A stretch of DNA of 64,000 bases from an uncultured Lachnospiraceae bacterium (lineage in GTDB: Bacteria > Bacillota > Clostridia > Lachnospirales > Lachnospiraceae): contig CAMUAR010000006.1 in assembly GCA_947086895.1 (NCBI GenBank), forward strand, positions 1 to 64,000, written 5' to 3'. A model generated the notes under the pieces. The model saw only the letters and a program-made list of their open reading frames with translations. It had not been told where the DNA came from and did no database searches. Every line of letters begins with the position of its first letter. Positions within the stretch are counted from its first letter, which is position 1. Positions 7,710-16,907 of the stretch are shown here, piece by piece. The translations under genes were made by a program, and so were the position numbers.

Positions 7710-10523
7710 ATGGATGAAAAAAAGGTATATGATTTAATGGATTGGGCGGCGATTGAGGCGCTGGTGTATTCCGAGTCCGACAACCCGCATGAGATATTGG
7801 GTCCGCATGCAACGGAGGACGGAATCTTGATTGGGGCTTTTGTGCCGGGAGCGCAGGAGATTACTGTTGTGACAGACAAAAAAGAATTTCCGATGATCTG
7901 TGAGGATGACGCTGGATATTTTGCAGCGCTTTTGGATGGAAAAAAAGTTCCGGCGTACCGGCTCCGCGCAAAGTACCAGGACGGCAGTGAGGAAGAGTTT
8001 TCGGATGCGTACTCTTTTGCGCCGGTGATTACAGATAATGATTGTGAGATGTTTTCACAGGGCATTCATTACACGATCTATGAAAAGCTTGGCGCGCATG
8101 TGATAACAAGAAATAATGTGGAAGGAACGCTCTTTGCTGTCTGGGCGCCGAATGCAATGCGCGTGAGCGTTGTCGGAAACTTTAATCTCTGGGACGGACG
8201 CAGACATCCGATGAGAAGACTTGGCGATTCTGGTATTTTTGAACTTTTTATCCCTGGAATCGGCGTCGGTGAAATTTATAAATACGAATTAAAAGCACGC
8301 GGCGGGCTGACTTATCTGAAGGCTGACCCTTATGCAAACGAGGCGGAGCTGCGCCCGGCAAATGCTTCGGTAGTTGCAAAGCTGGATGGTTTTGCGTGGT
8401 CGGATGCAAAATGGCTTGCGGAAAGATGTAAAAAGAATTATGACGAAGAGCCAGTTTCGATCTATGAAGTGCATCTGGGAGGCTTTAAAAAGCCGGAGGA
8501 GAAAAACGGAAGCTTTTACAATTATCGGGAACTTGCAGTGATGATTGCAGATTATGTTGTAAAGATGGGGTACACGCACATTGAGCTGATGCCTGTGATG
8601 GAACACCCGTTCGACGGCTCCTGGGGCTATCAGGTGACAGGATATTATGCAGTAACTTCCCGCTACGGTACTCCAGAAGATTTTATGTATTTTGTCAACT
8701 ATATGCATGAGCATGGTATTGGCGTGATTCTTGACTGGGTTCCGGCGCATTTTCCAAGGGATACGTTTGGACTTTCCAATTTTGACGGCACTTGTCTGTA
8801 TGAGCATTTCGACCCGCGTCAAGGTTCCCATCCGCATTGGGGAACATTGATTTATAATTATGGTCGTCCGCAGGTTTCGAACTTCCTGATTGCAAACGCA
8901 TTGTTTTGGATTGAGAAATATCATGCGGACGGCATCCGTATGGATGCGGTGGCCTCGATGCTTTATCTCGATTATGGAAAAAGAGATGGCGAGTGGATTG
9001 CAAATAAATTTGGCGGGCATGAAAACCTGGATGCGATTGAATTGTTCCACCACTTAAATTCAATTTTCCACAAGCGCAAAGACGGCGCGATCTTGATTGC
9101 AGAAGAATCGACAGCGTGGCCGGAAGTAACTGGAAATGTGGACAAGGGTGGTCTTGGGTTTGACTACAAGTGGAATATGGGCTGGATGAACGATTTTACA
9201 AACTATATGAAGCAGGATCCGCTGTTCCGAAAAGGCTGTCATGGAGCATTGACATTCAGTATGATGTACGCTTACAGCGAGAAGTTTATCCTTGTTCTAT
9301 CACATGATGAAGTGGTTCATGGCAAAGCTTCGATGCTTTATAAAATGCCGGGTACAATACCGGAGAAATTTGCAAATTTACGTCTGGCTTACGGATTTAT
9401 GGCGGCTCATCCAGGAAAGAAATTATTGTTTATGGGTCAGGAGTTTGGTCAGACGCGCGAGTGGAGCGAGGAGCGCAGTCTTGACTGGGAGCTGCTGGAG
9501 CAGGACGATCATCGCAAGATGCAGGAGTATTCGGCAAAATTAAACAAACTTTACCGCGAACATCCGGCGTTTTATCAGATGGATTACGACCCGCAGGGAT
9601 TTTTATGGATCAGCTGCCAGGACGCAGATCACAGTTTTGTCAGCTTTATAAGAAGATCGAAAAAACCTGAGGAAACATTGTTTGTAGTCTGCAATTTTAC
9701 ACCAATTGTCTATGACAGCTGTAAGGTGGCAGTTCCGTTTGCTGGAAAATATAAGGAGATTTTTAACAGCGATTCGGAGGAATTCGGCGGCAGCGGCAAA
9801 GTGAATCCGCGTGTAAAACAATCCAAAGAAGGAGAGATTGACGGACAGGAGAACTATATTGAAATCAATCTTCCGCCTCTTGGCATCGCAATTTTTACAG
9901 CGGTGGAAGAGCCAAAGAAAACAGTTCGCGGCAAGGAGCTAAAAAAGAAGAATTCTGCAGGGAAGCCGTCAAGAAAAAGCAAGACAAAAGAGCAAACTGC
10001 AGAGCAGGAGAAAAATGCGGATAAGGAAACGGATAAAATCAGTATAACCAAAGAATCAGAAGCAGACAGTATAAAACTGCAGAACATACCAGATGAAACA
10101 GCAGAGCAGCCGAAGACAGACAGCACCGCAGAATCGGAGAATGTGACAGGCGAAGCAGCAGAACAGCCGGAGACAGACAGCACCGCAGAATCGGAGAATG
10201 TGACAGGCGAAACAGCAGAACAGCCAGAGACAGACAGCACCGCAGAACCGGAGAATGTGACAGGCGAAGCAGCACAGCAGCCGGAGACAGACAGTACCAC
10301 AAAGACAGAAAATGGAAAAGCCAAATCTTCAAAGAAGAAGAAAACGGCAGGCGGTTCAGAACAAAAGAAGGAACTGACAAAAACATCTGTGAAAAAGGCA
10401 AGCTCTGCAAAAAAAGATAAGGCGGAAAAAACTGCAAAAAAAGTATCCGGGAAAGGCAAAGATACAGCGAAGAAGTCAAAGAAAACAAGCGGAAAGAAAA
10501 AAGGGACGAAAGTGGGGAAATAA
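7710..10523 (+). CDS. glgB: 1,4-alpha-glucan branching enzyme with Lys-rich repetitive C-terminal tail
   Basis: 937 aa. It forms alpha-1,6 branches in glycogen. An N-terminal CBM48 module (about 20-240) precedes the GH13 barrel. Catalytic residues are seen as Asp412 in GIRMDAV, Glu465 in ILIAEES and Asp533 in LSHDEVVHGK. The normal enzyme ends near residue 734. The remaining ~200 residues are atypical: a Lys-rich segment, three to four copies of a 19-residue unit (AEQPETDSTAESENVTGEx, 57-bp DNA repeats from 10101), then a KKKK/AKK histone-H1-like tail (about 870-937). No active-site residue is missing. AGGAGG precedes ATG 7710. The tail might tether the enzyme to a polyanion, granule or partner. 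Confidence 0.93.
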   Translation: MDEKKVYDLMDWAAIEALVYSESDNPHEILGPHATEDGILIGAFVPGAQEITVVTDKKEFPMICEDDAGYFAALLDGKKVPAYRLRAKYQDGSEEEFSDAYSFAPVITDNDCEMFSQGIHYTIYEKLGAHVITRNNVEGTLFAVWAPNAMRVSVVGNFNLWDGRRHPMRRLGDSGIFELFIPGIGVGEIYKYELKARGGLTYLKADPYANEAELRPANASVVAKLDGFAWSDAKWLAERCKKNYDEEPVSIYEVHLGGFKKPEEKNGSFYNYRELAVMIADYVVKMGYTHIELMPVMEHPFDGSWGYQVTGYYAVTSRYGTPEDFMYFVNYMHEHGIGVILDWVPAHFPRDTFGLSNFDGTCLYEHFDPRQGSHPHWGTLIYNYGRPQVSNFLIANALFWIEKYHADGIRMDAVASMLYLDYGKRDGEWIANKFGGHENLDAIELFHHLNSIFHKRKDGAILIAEESTAWPEVTGNVDKGGLGFDYKWNMGWMNDFTNYMKQDPLFRKGCHGALTFSMMYAYSEKFILVLSHDEVVHGKASMLYKMPGTIPEKFANLRLAYGFMAAHPGKKLLFMGQEFGQTREWSEERSLDWELLEQDDHRKMQEYSAKLNKLYREHPAFYQMDYDPQGFLWISCQDADHSFVSFIRRSKKPEETLFVVCNFTPIVYDSCKVAVPFAGKYKEIFNSDSEEFGGSGKVNPRVKQSKEGEIDGQENYIEINLPPLGIAIFTAVEEPKKTVRGKELKKKNSAGKPSRKSKTKEQTAEQEKNADKETDKISITKESEADSIKLQNIPDETAEQPKTDSTAESENVTGEAAEQPETDSTAESENVTGETAEQPETDSTAEPENVTGEAAQQPETDSTTKTENGKAKSSKKKKTAGGSEQKKELTKTSVKKASSAKKDKAEKTAKKVSGKGKDTAKKSKKTSGKKKGTKVGK
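10101..10310 (+). repeat. 57-bp in-frame tandem repeat in glgB
   Basis: Units at 10101-10157, 10158-10214 and 10215-10271 and a partial unit from 10272 encode 19-residue acidic repeats. High DNA identity points to recent expansion. Confidence 0.85.
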
Positions 10524-10526
10524 TTT

Positions 10527-11420
10527 ATGGTAAGCGCATTGGGAAATATCCTAGCAAAAGGAAGCGCAGGTTTATTTGGATCAACAGTTACACATTCTTT
10601 TGATTTTATGGCAACTTTGGAGAAATTTTTGCCGAGTTTGCTGTCGTTTCTCGGAAAGCTGCTGATCGTTCTGATTATTATTTTGGTTGGCAGGAAGCTG
10701 ATTAACATAGTATTAAAACTTACTGAAAAGGGATTTGAGCGCGCACATATCGATGCTGGAGTTTCTGGATTTATCTGTTCTGTATTTAAAACAGTGCTTT
10801 ATTTTATCTTAGTTATGATCCTTGCAAATGTAGTTGGGATTGCAACAACTTCGATTGTCGCTCTGGTTGGTTCGGTCGGATTAACGGTCGGTCTTGCACT
10901 GCAGGGCAGCTTAGCCAATTTCGCAGGCGGAATTCTTCTGCTTGTGTTAAAGCCGTTTAAAGTGGGCGACTATATTATTGCTCAGGGTCTGGAAGGCACA
11001 GTGACCAAAATAGATCTGTTTTACACAACGGTCAACACAACGGACAACCGCACAGTGGTATTGCCGAACGGCACGCTCTCCAACGGAAGTATTATCAATG
11101 TAACGCATCAGCCGGAGCGCAGGCTTGATCTTGTAATTCCGATTGGTTATGGGGATGATATCCGCGAGGCGAAAGGGATTCTTGAGCGGATTGTGATAAA
11201 GCACACCGAACAGATTCTTATGGACCGCGATTATACAATCTGTGTTGCAAATTTTGGCGAGAGTGCGGTTGAGATCAATTTCCGCGTTTGGGTTAAGCAG
11301 GAAGATTACTGGAATATGCGCGCGGAGTTGTTGGAGGAGATTAAATATGCGTTTGACGAGCAACATATTTCAATTCCATTCAATCAGCTCGACGTATATT
11401 TGAAAAAATCGGACACATGA
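10527..11420 (+). CDS. MscS-family mechanosensitive channel
   Basis: 297 aa. Transmembrane helices at about 37-58, 72-95 and the pore helix TM3 at about 108-135 (SIVALVGSVGLTVGLALQGSLANFAGG), then the beta domain (KPFKVGDYIIAQGLEGTV...) and the C-terminal alpha/beta region. It opens on membrane tension and releases osmolytes during hypo-osmotic shock. The stop of glgB is only 3 bp upstream, implying co-transcription, though the Shine-Dalgarno (GTGGGGA) is weak. A start further downstream at the internal Met in SFDFMATLEKF is possible. Confidence 0.9.
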   Translation: MVSALGNILAKGSAGLFGSTVTHSFDFMATLEKFLPSLLSFLGKLLIVLIIILVGRKLINIVLKLTEKGFERAHIDAGVSGFICSVFKTVLYFILVMILANVVGIATTSIVALVGSVGLTVGLALQGSLANFAGGILLLVLKPFKVGDYIIAQGLEGTVTKIDLFYTTVNTTDNRTVVLPNGTLSNGSIINVTHQPERRLDLVIPIGYGDDIREAKGILERIVIKHTEQILMDRDYTICVANFGESAVEINFRVWVKQEDYWNMRAELLEEIKYAFDEQHISIPFNQLDVYLKKSDT

Positions 11421-11535
11421 TTTCGTCAAACTAAACAAGAAAAATTGAAAAAAACGGACATAGAGATAAGTAAAATATAGAAAAATCAAAAACATACAAA
11501 AAATCCTTTTCAAATGAAAGAAAACGTGATATCTT

Positions 11536-11554
11536 AATACCAACGAAAGGTATT
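11536..11554 (+). promoter_or_regulatory. Hairpin P1 of a putative glnN leader
   Basis: AATACC (11536-11541) pairs with GGTATT (11549-11554) around loop AACGAAA. Loop positions A1 and G4 match the ANTAR-target consensus, although the loop is one base longer than the usual six. It sits immediately before the terminator stem, the geometry expected for attenuation. Confidence 0.35.
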
Positions 11555-11562
11555 GGAGAGCG

Positions 11563-11602
11563 AAGGTGTTCTTTAGTGTAAGACTAAAAGAGCGCCTTTT
11601 TC
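11563..11602 (+). terminator. Terminator / attenuator ahead of glnN
   Basis: AAGGTGTTCTTTAGT (11563-11577) pairs with ACTAAAAGAGCGCCTT (11583-11598), with G-U pairs and one bulge, followed by CTTTTTCTCTTTTT. It may end mscS transcription, attenuate glnN, or both. About 190 further bases before glnN contain no gene. Confidence 0.6.
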
Positions 11603-11793
11603 TCTTTTTATTCCTGTGTTATGAGAAAAGCTCTCAGAGGATGCGTGCCAGAAACATTTAAAAAACCATTGTTTTATGGCATTATTTAGCGCAGGGAATC
11701 CTATTTTGTAAGATTTTTTGCGAGTTTGTGTCTGCGCGTTGCTTGACACAAAGCTGTACACGTACAAAAAGCAACGCAGAAATGGGGATTTGT

Positions 11794-13902
11794 ATGGAAG
11801 AGAAACTGATGGATATTTTTGGGATTGATGTGTTTGATGAAGCTGTTATGCTGGAAAAACTGCCGAAAAAAACATTTGCCGCGCTGAAAAAGACGATCGA
11901 TAACGGCGAGGAGCTTGACGCTCAGGTAGCGGAAGTTGTTGCAAATGCGATGAAGGACTGGGCGATTGAGAAGGGAGCTACACACTATACGCACTGGTTT
12001 CAGCCGATGACTGGCGTAACAGCAGAAAAACATGATTCTTTTATTACCCCGACGTCAAACGGAAAGATTATTATGGAATTTTCGGGAAAGGCGTTGATTA
12101 AGGGGGAACCAGATGCGTCGTCATTTCCGTCCGGCGGTCTGCGCGCAACGTTTGAGGCGAGGGGGTACACAGCATGGGACTGCACATCTCCGGCATTTTT
12201 AAAGGAAGATGCGGCGGGCGTTACTCTTTGTATTCCAACTGCGTTCTGCTCTTATACCGGCGAGGCGCTGGATAAAAAGACTCCTCTGCTGCGCTCTATG
12301 GAAGCACTCAATAAGCAGGCCGTTCGCGCGGTTCATCTGCTTGGCAACACGGATATTCGAAATGTGTCCTGCTCCGTTGGTGCAGAACAGGAATACTTTA
12401 TTATTGACAGAGAAAAGTACTTAAAACGCGAGGATTTAATTTTTACCGGACGCACGTTGTTTGGCGCGATGCCGCCAAAGGGACAGGAGATGGACGATCA
12501 TTACTTTGGCACGATTAAAGAGCGGATTGCGTCCTTTATGAAAGAACTGAACAGGGAACTTTGGAAGCTCGGCGTTCTGGCAAAAACGCAGCACAATGAA
12601 GTTGCGCCGGCGCAGCATGAGCTTGCTCCAGTCTATGCGACAGCCAATATCGCTACCGACCACAACCAGCTTGTGATGGAATGTATGAAGAAGATTGCGA
12701 ACCGTCAGGGGCTTACCTGTCTGCTGCACGAAAAGCCGTTTGCGGGCGTGAATGGATCGGGGAAGCATGATAACTGGTCCATGATCTCAGATACAGGAAA
12801 GAACCTTTTAGACCCTGGAAAAACACCGGAGGACAATTTAAGATTTTTGTTTTTCCTTGCAGCAGTGATGAAGGCGGTTGATGAACATGCAGAGCTTTTG
12901 CGGCTTTCTGCTTCCACTCCAGGCAACGACCACCGGCTTGGCGCGAACGAAGCGCCGCCTGCAATTATCTCCATATTTATCGGCGAGCAGCTTGAAAATG
13001 TTCTGGAACAGTTTGTTGCAAACGGGACAGCAGCAATCTCAAAACAGGGCGGATGGATGAACATTGGTGTTCATACATTGCCGGAATTAAAAAAAGATGC
13101 GACTGACCGCAACCGCACATCACCGTTTGCGTTTACTGGAAACAAGTTTGAGTTCCGTATGCTTGCCTCTTCCATGTCAATCGCCGGAGCCAATACAGTA
13201 TTAAACACCATTGTGGCAGATGCGCTCAGTGAGATGTCGGATGAAATTGAGAAGGCAAAAGACCCAGACCGAGCGATTCTCAAGGTGATCAAACAGACCA
13301 TTATAGATCACAAGAAAATTATATTTAACGGCAACGGCTATTCGGACGAGTGGATCAAAGAAGCGGAGAACCGCGGACTGCCGAATATAAAATCTATGGT
13401 TGAGGCAATTCCATACCTGCTGGATCAAAAAAGCATTGATATGTTTTGCAGACAGGGCGTATTTTCTAAAGCAGAGCTAGAATCGCGCGCCGAGATCAAT
13501 TATGAGATCTATTCCAAGGCGATCAATATTGAGGCCAAGACAATGATTCATATGGCAGCGAAACTTTATATTCCGTGTGTGATTCGTTATACAAAAAATC
13601 TTGCGGATTCCATTCTCGCAGTAAAGGCGGCTGTGGCGTTGGCGGATGTAAGCGTGCAGGAAGAACTTCTTGTATCCGTTTCCAGTCTGTTGTCAAAAGC
13701 GCAGAAAGCACTCTGTATTTTAAAGGAAAAAACGGAGGAAGCAGCAGCGAAGGAAGAGGGAAAAATACAGGCAAATTACTTCCGAAGCGAAGTGTTCCCG
13801 GCGATGGAAGCTTTGAGAACGCCGATCGATGAGCTTGAAATGCTGGTGGATAAATCGATCTGGCCAGTACCGTCTTATGGAGATCTGCTGTTTGAGGTAT
13901 AA
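11794..13902 (+). CDS. glnN: Glutamine synthetase type III
   Basis: 702 aa, the typical length of GSIII, well above the ~440-470 aa of GSI. It makes glutamine from glutamate, ammonia and ATP. GSIII-type motifs include the N-terminal [21 protein letters not shown] region, EQEYFIID, the catalytic core [29 protein letters not shown] and [14 protein letters not shown], then a helical C-terminal domain. The start ATG 11794 ([12 protein letters not shown]) has TGGGGA 6-10 bases upstream; an in-frame upstream ATG at 11728 gives an implausible N-terminus. The long leader with terminator suggests nitrogen-dependent regulation. Confidence 0.95.
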   Translation: MEEKLMDIFGIDVFDEAVMLEKLPKKTFAALKKTIDNGEELDAQVAEVVANAMKDWAIEKGATHYTHWFQPMTGVTAEKHDSFITPTSNGKIIMEFSGKALIKGEPDASSFPSGGLRATFEARGYTAWDCTSPAFLKEDAAGVTLCIPTAFCSYTGEALDKKTPLLRSMEALNKQAVRAVHLLGNTDIRNVSCSVGAEQEYFIIDREKYLKREDLIFTGRTLFGAMPPKGQEMDDHYFGTIKERIASFMKELNRELWKLGVLAKTQHNEVAPAQHELAPVYATANIATDHNQLVMECMKKIANRQGLTCLLHEKPFAGVNGSGKHDNWSMISDTGKNLLDPGKTPEDNLRFLFFLAAVMKAVDEHAELLRLSASTPGNDHRLGANEAPPAIISIFIGEQLENVLEQFVANGTAAISKQGGWMNIGVHTLPELKKDATDRNRTSPFAFTGNKFEFRMLASSMSIAGANTVLNTIVADALSEMSDEIEKAKDPDRAILKVIKQTIIDHKKIIFNGNGYSDEWIKEAENRGLPNIKSMVEAIPYLLDQKSIDMFCRQGVFSKAELESRAEINYEIYSKAINIEAKTMIHMAAKLYIPCVIRYTKNLADSILAVKAAVALADVSVQEELLVSVSSLLSKAQKALCILKEKTEEAAAKEEGKIQANYFRSEVFPAMEALRTPIDELEMLVDKSIWPVPSYGDLLFEV

Positions 13903-14087
13903 AGTTTTTTTGGAGTATAAATAAATCCATTTAAATTGGTGTGAGTTTAAATTATAAGTAAAATACTATATAATAAATATTCTTATTTAGTAGTTAAATT
14001 ATTAAAAAATAAATATTTATTTCGTGTATAATTTCTATAGTTATGATTAAAGAATAAATAGTTATTAAAATATAACAATTTAGCATG
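13903..14087. other. AT-rich intergenic stretch after glnN
   Basis: No gene seen. TATAAT at 14027-14032 could be the -10 of a promoter driving the structured element that begins at 14088, but no good -35 was found. Confidence 0.4.
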
Positions 14088-14189
14088 AAAAGGCTTCTGC
14101 AAAAAAATCATCAGCAAGATCTTGCAAGCATCCAGTTAGGATTTAAAAGTATCTTGTGGGGATGGCTGTATTTTGCGGAAGCTTTTTTT
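14088..14189 (+). ncRNA. Candidate structured RNA with terminator-like closing stem
   Basis: GCTTCTGCAAAA (14093-14104) pairs with TTTTGCGGAAGC (14171-14182), with one wobble, closing a ~66-nt interior. The interior carries a perfect GCAAGA/TCTTGC hairpin (14114-14125) and a CATCC/GGATG stem (14129-14133 with 14160-14164). A run of seven Ts follows (14183-14189). The architecture suggests a multi-branched RNA ending in its own terminator. No known family was recognised. It may simply be the glnN terminator with an enlarged loop. Confidence 0.4.
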
Positions 14190-14313
14190 AGGAAGATTTT
14201 TCAGAGTTTTATAAAATAACCACTTTTTTTGTATGTATTTTTACAATTTTTTTGTATTTTTATTAAAGAAAAAAGGTTTCCCTCTAGTTTATCTTTCATA
14301 ATGTAAAATATAC

Positions 14314-14342
14314 TTGACAAAATGTAATGCAAGACGTATACT
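14314..14342 (+). promoter_or_regulatory. Promoter of the ABC exporter operon
   Basis: TTGACA 14314-14319, 17-bp spacer, TATACT 14337-14342. Transcription would start near 14349, which rules out the in-frame start at 14314 and leaves a ~140-nt leader. Confidence 0.7.
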
Positions 14343-14490
14343 TGTAGTCGAAATATTTCAATATGTTATAATTTCATTAGAAATTTGCCGATTTGTTGAA
14401 AGAGGCGAAAAAAGGTGTTACATTATTTTTGTGGTGTTTCCAGAAAAAGTTCTGGCTGTGCAGACTGCAGAAGGAGGAATGGAGAAGAAA

Positions 14491-15429
14491 ATGTCATTAA
14501 CTGTCGATGGGTTGGTAAAGAAATATGGTGAGAAAGTGGTAGTAGATCACTTGAGTTTTGCGATGAAAGAGCCGGGAGTGTACGCGCTGCTTGGAACGAA
14601 TGGCGCAGGAAAAACGACCTCGATTCGAATTATTCTTGGTATGCTTGCGTGTGACGAAGGGACAGTGACATGGAAGGGAGGACGACTGGATCCGATCAGC
14701 GCCAATATTGGCTATTTGGCGGAGGAACGCGGACTTTATCCAAAATATTCTTTGTTAGATCAGCTTTTATATTTTGCAAAGCTTAAGAAGGTGGACAAAA
14801 AAGAAGCGCTGAAGCGCATTCATTATTGGGCGGAGCGGCTTGAAGTGGAGGAGTATATTTTTCCGCCGACAACAAAAGGCAGGAAAAACAGCAAGGCAAA
14901 CCGTGCAGACCAGCTGTCAAAAGGAAATCAGCAGAAAGTTCAGCTGATGGCTGCGCTGCTGTCCGACCCGCAGCTTTTGGTGCTTGACGAGCCGTTAAGC
15001 GGTCTGGATCCGGTAAATACGGATTTGTTTAAAAGTATTATCCGTGAGGAGATTGGGAAGAAAAAATATCTTATTATGTCCAGTCATCAAATGCCGGTAA
15101 TTGAAGAATTCTGCTCTGACATTACAATTATGAACCGAGGGAAAGCGGTTCTGTCCGGCAATTTAAATCATATTAAAAAGAGTTATGGAAGAGTAAATCT
15201 TTTTGTGAAGTGTGAGGGAGAGATTGAGCGATATATTGATCAGTTTGGATTAAATTTAGTCAACCGCACTCCAGACGGGTATCATTTGAAAGTTCACGAC
15301 GACAGTCAGGCAATAGCTTTTCTTGCAAGACTTGCTCAGGACAATATCATGGTAGTTCATTTCGAGCTGCGTGAGCCATCTCTGCATGAGATTTTTGTCG
15401 AGAAGGTAGGAGGTACGCATGAAGAGTAA
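14491..15429 (+). CDS. ABC transporter ATP-binding protein (NatA-like)
   Basis: 312 aa. Walker A GTNGAGKTT (35-43), signature LSKGNQQKV, and Walker B/D-loop LLVLDEPLSGLDP. The ~80-residue C-terminal extension after the nucleotide-binding domain is typical of DrrA/NatA-type exporters. It powers the two ABC-2 permeases encoded next, whose substrate (sodium, drug or peptide) cannot be told from sequence. ATG 14491 has GGAGAAG at 14481-14487; the alternative ATG 14479 lies too close to AAGGAGG. It overlaps the next gene by 11 bp. Confidence 0.9.
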   Translation: MSLTVDGLVKKYGEKVVVDHLSFAMKEPGVYALLGTNGAGKTTSIRIILGMLACDEGTVTWKGGRLDPISANIGYLAEERGLYPKYSLLDQLLYFAKLKKVDKKEALKRIHYWAERLEVEEYIFPPTTKGRKNSKANRADQLSKGNQQKVQLMAALLSDPQLLVLDEPLSGLDPVNTDLFKSIIREEIGKKKYLIMSSHQMPVIEEFCSDITIMNRGKAVLSGNLNHIKKSYGRVNLFVKCEGEIERYIDQFGLNLVNRTPDGYHLKVHDDSQAIAFLARLAQDNIMVVHFELREPSLHEIFVEKVGGTHEE

Positions 15430-16741
15430 ACTATCAGGCTGGAAGGACGTGTTCTGTTTTACGCTGACTCAGACGTTAAAGAGCAAAGCGTTTCTTGTGT
15501 CCTTTGTGGTTCTGGTTGTGCTTGCGCTCACCGCATCGCCGGTTATGGGCATAATCAGCCGCCAGGAGGAAAATGACAAGTATACAATAAAGAAACTTTA
15601 TTTGTCGGATGAGACAGGAATTTTTAACAAGGAAACAGCGCGCACGATGCTTGTGGATGCAGGCTGGAATGTGCAGATTGAAACCGTGGATATAAAAGCG
15701 GGTTCAGAGCAGTATAAAGAGCTGATTCAAAAAATTGACGACACGGAAGCAGAAGCGGTGGTTTTAACACTTGGATACACAGAGCAGGGACTGCTTAGTT
15801 TATATCTGGAATATTCAAGCAAAGGAGATGTCTCCAAAACAGAGGTTTCTGCGTTCCAGCAAGTATTGCTGACAGCACTTGGGGAGGCGCGGTACAGCGC
15901 TGCGGGACTGAGCGCAGAGCAGAAGTCGATTTTGTATGCCGGAGTTTTTACCAATATTTTGAGCGCGGATACCGAAGGAAATATTAGCGGGGAGGCGGAT
16001 ACATCCATCTCCGATTTTGAATATTGGTTTTTGTATGCGCTGCTCTTTATTTTAATGATGATTTGTATGATGACCGGCTCGCAGGTTGCAACTTCTATTG
16101 TCACAGAGAAATCTTCTAAGGTGGTGGAATATCTGCTGACGTCGATTCGCCCGCTTGCAATTATTGTTGGAAAAGTGCTTGCGATGCTCTGCGTCGTACT
16201 TACGGAAGTAGTTGGACTGATTGTAATTTTTGCAGTTTCCAATTATATAACCGGTCAGGGAACAGGGCAGGATATGATGGCACAGCTTGTATCGCCGAAA
16301 GTATTAGGTGCGTTAAATCCTCTGAATATTGTTCTGTGCCTTGTTTTTATCGCGTTTGGTCTTGTATTTTATGCAACGCTTGCGGGACTTGCAGGAGCGA
16401 CCGTCAGCAAGATCGAAGAAGCGGGGGAAGGACTTATGGTTTTTTCTCTTACGCTTTTGATCGGTGTTTATGTCGGAATCGGCGCAGCTGGGTCGCTGCT
16501 TGGCGCAGGGGATAATCCGTTTGCGATTTTTGCCATGCTTTTCCCGCTTTCCTCGCCGTTTTTAATGCCTGGTGCAATCTTGATTGGAAAAGCGCAGATC
16601 TGGATTATCGCTGTTTCGTTTATTTTGCTTGCTCTGCTTGTTCTGATACTGTTCGCAGTTGTGGCGAAAGTTTATGAAGCGCTGATTGTATACAACGGCA
16701 ACCGGGTTAAGTTAAAACAGCTGTTTAAGATGAAATCCTGA
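15419..16741 (+). CDS. ABC-2 type permease (NatB-like)
   Basis: 440 aa. One N-terminal membrane helix (about 22-42), a ~150-residue extracytoplasmic domain, then about five C-terminal helices containing GSQVATSIVTEKSSKVVEYLLTS, the usual ABC-2 motif preceding the membrane core. It shares the opening KLSGWKDVFCFTLTQTLKSK with the next gene (KFRGWKDVFSFTFHQAVKRK), so the two permeases are paralogues that probably form a heterodimer. AGGAGG precedes ATG 15419, which lies within the end of the ATPase gene. Confidence 0.9.
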   Translation: MKSKLSGWKDVFCFTLTQTLKSKAFLVSFVVLVVLALTASPVMGIISRQEENDKYTIKKLYLSDETGIFNKETARTMLVDAGWNVQIETVDIKAGSEQYKELIQKIDDTEAEAVVLTLGYTEQGLLSLYLEYSSKGDVSKTEVSAFQQVLLTALGEARYSAAGLSAEQKSILYAGVFTNILSADTEGNISGEADTSISDFEYWFLYALLFILMMICMMTGSQVATSIVTEKSSKVVEYLLTSIRPLAIIVGKVLAMLCVVLTEVVGLIVIFAVSNYITGQGTGQDMMAQLVSPKVLGALNPLNIVLCLVFIAFGLVFYATLAGLAGATVSKIEEAGEGLMVFSLTLLIGVYVGIGAAGSLLGAGDNPFAIFAMLFPLSSPFLMPGAILIGKAQIWIIAVSFILLALLVLILFAVVAKVYEALIVYNGNRVKLKQLFKMKS

Positions 16742-16907
16742 TAATTTGTTTTATTTTTTATAGAAACTTACAAATTTGTTTGATAAACAAAAATTTATTA
16801 AAAAATTTTGTTATTTTTATAATCAGAATTTCAGGGAATTGATGGTTGAGGATTGGAAGAATTATCGGAATACAGGAATTTTTCTTATGGATGATTAGGA
16901 GGTCAGC

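Noticed and set aside
9854..10708. Minus-strand Phe/Ser-rich reading frame across the glgB tail
   Set aside because: A shadow of the Lys/Glu-rich plus-strand repeats, spanning a gene boundary.
14314..14490. Upstream start of the ABC ATPase at 14314
   Set aside because: The TTGACA/TATACT promoter lies over this start, so it would not be transcribed; ATG 14491 has a suitable Shine-Dalgarno.
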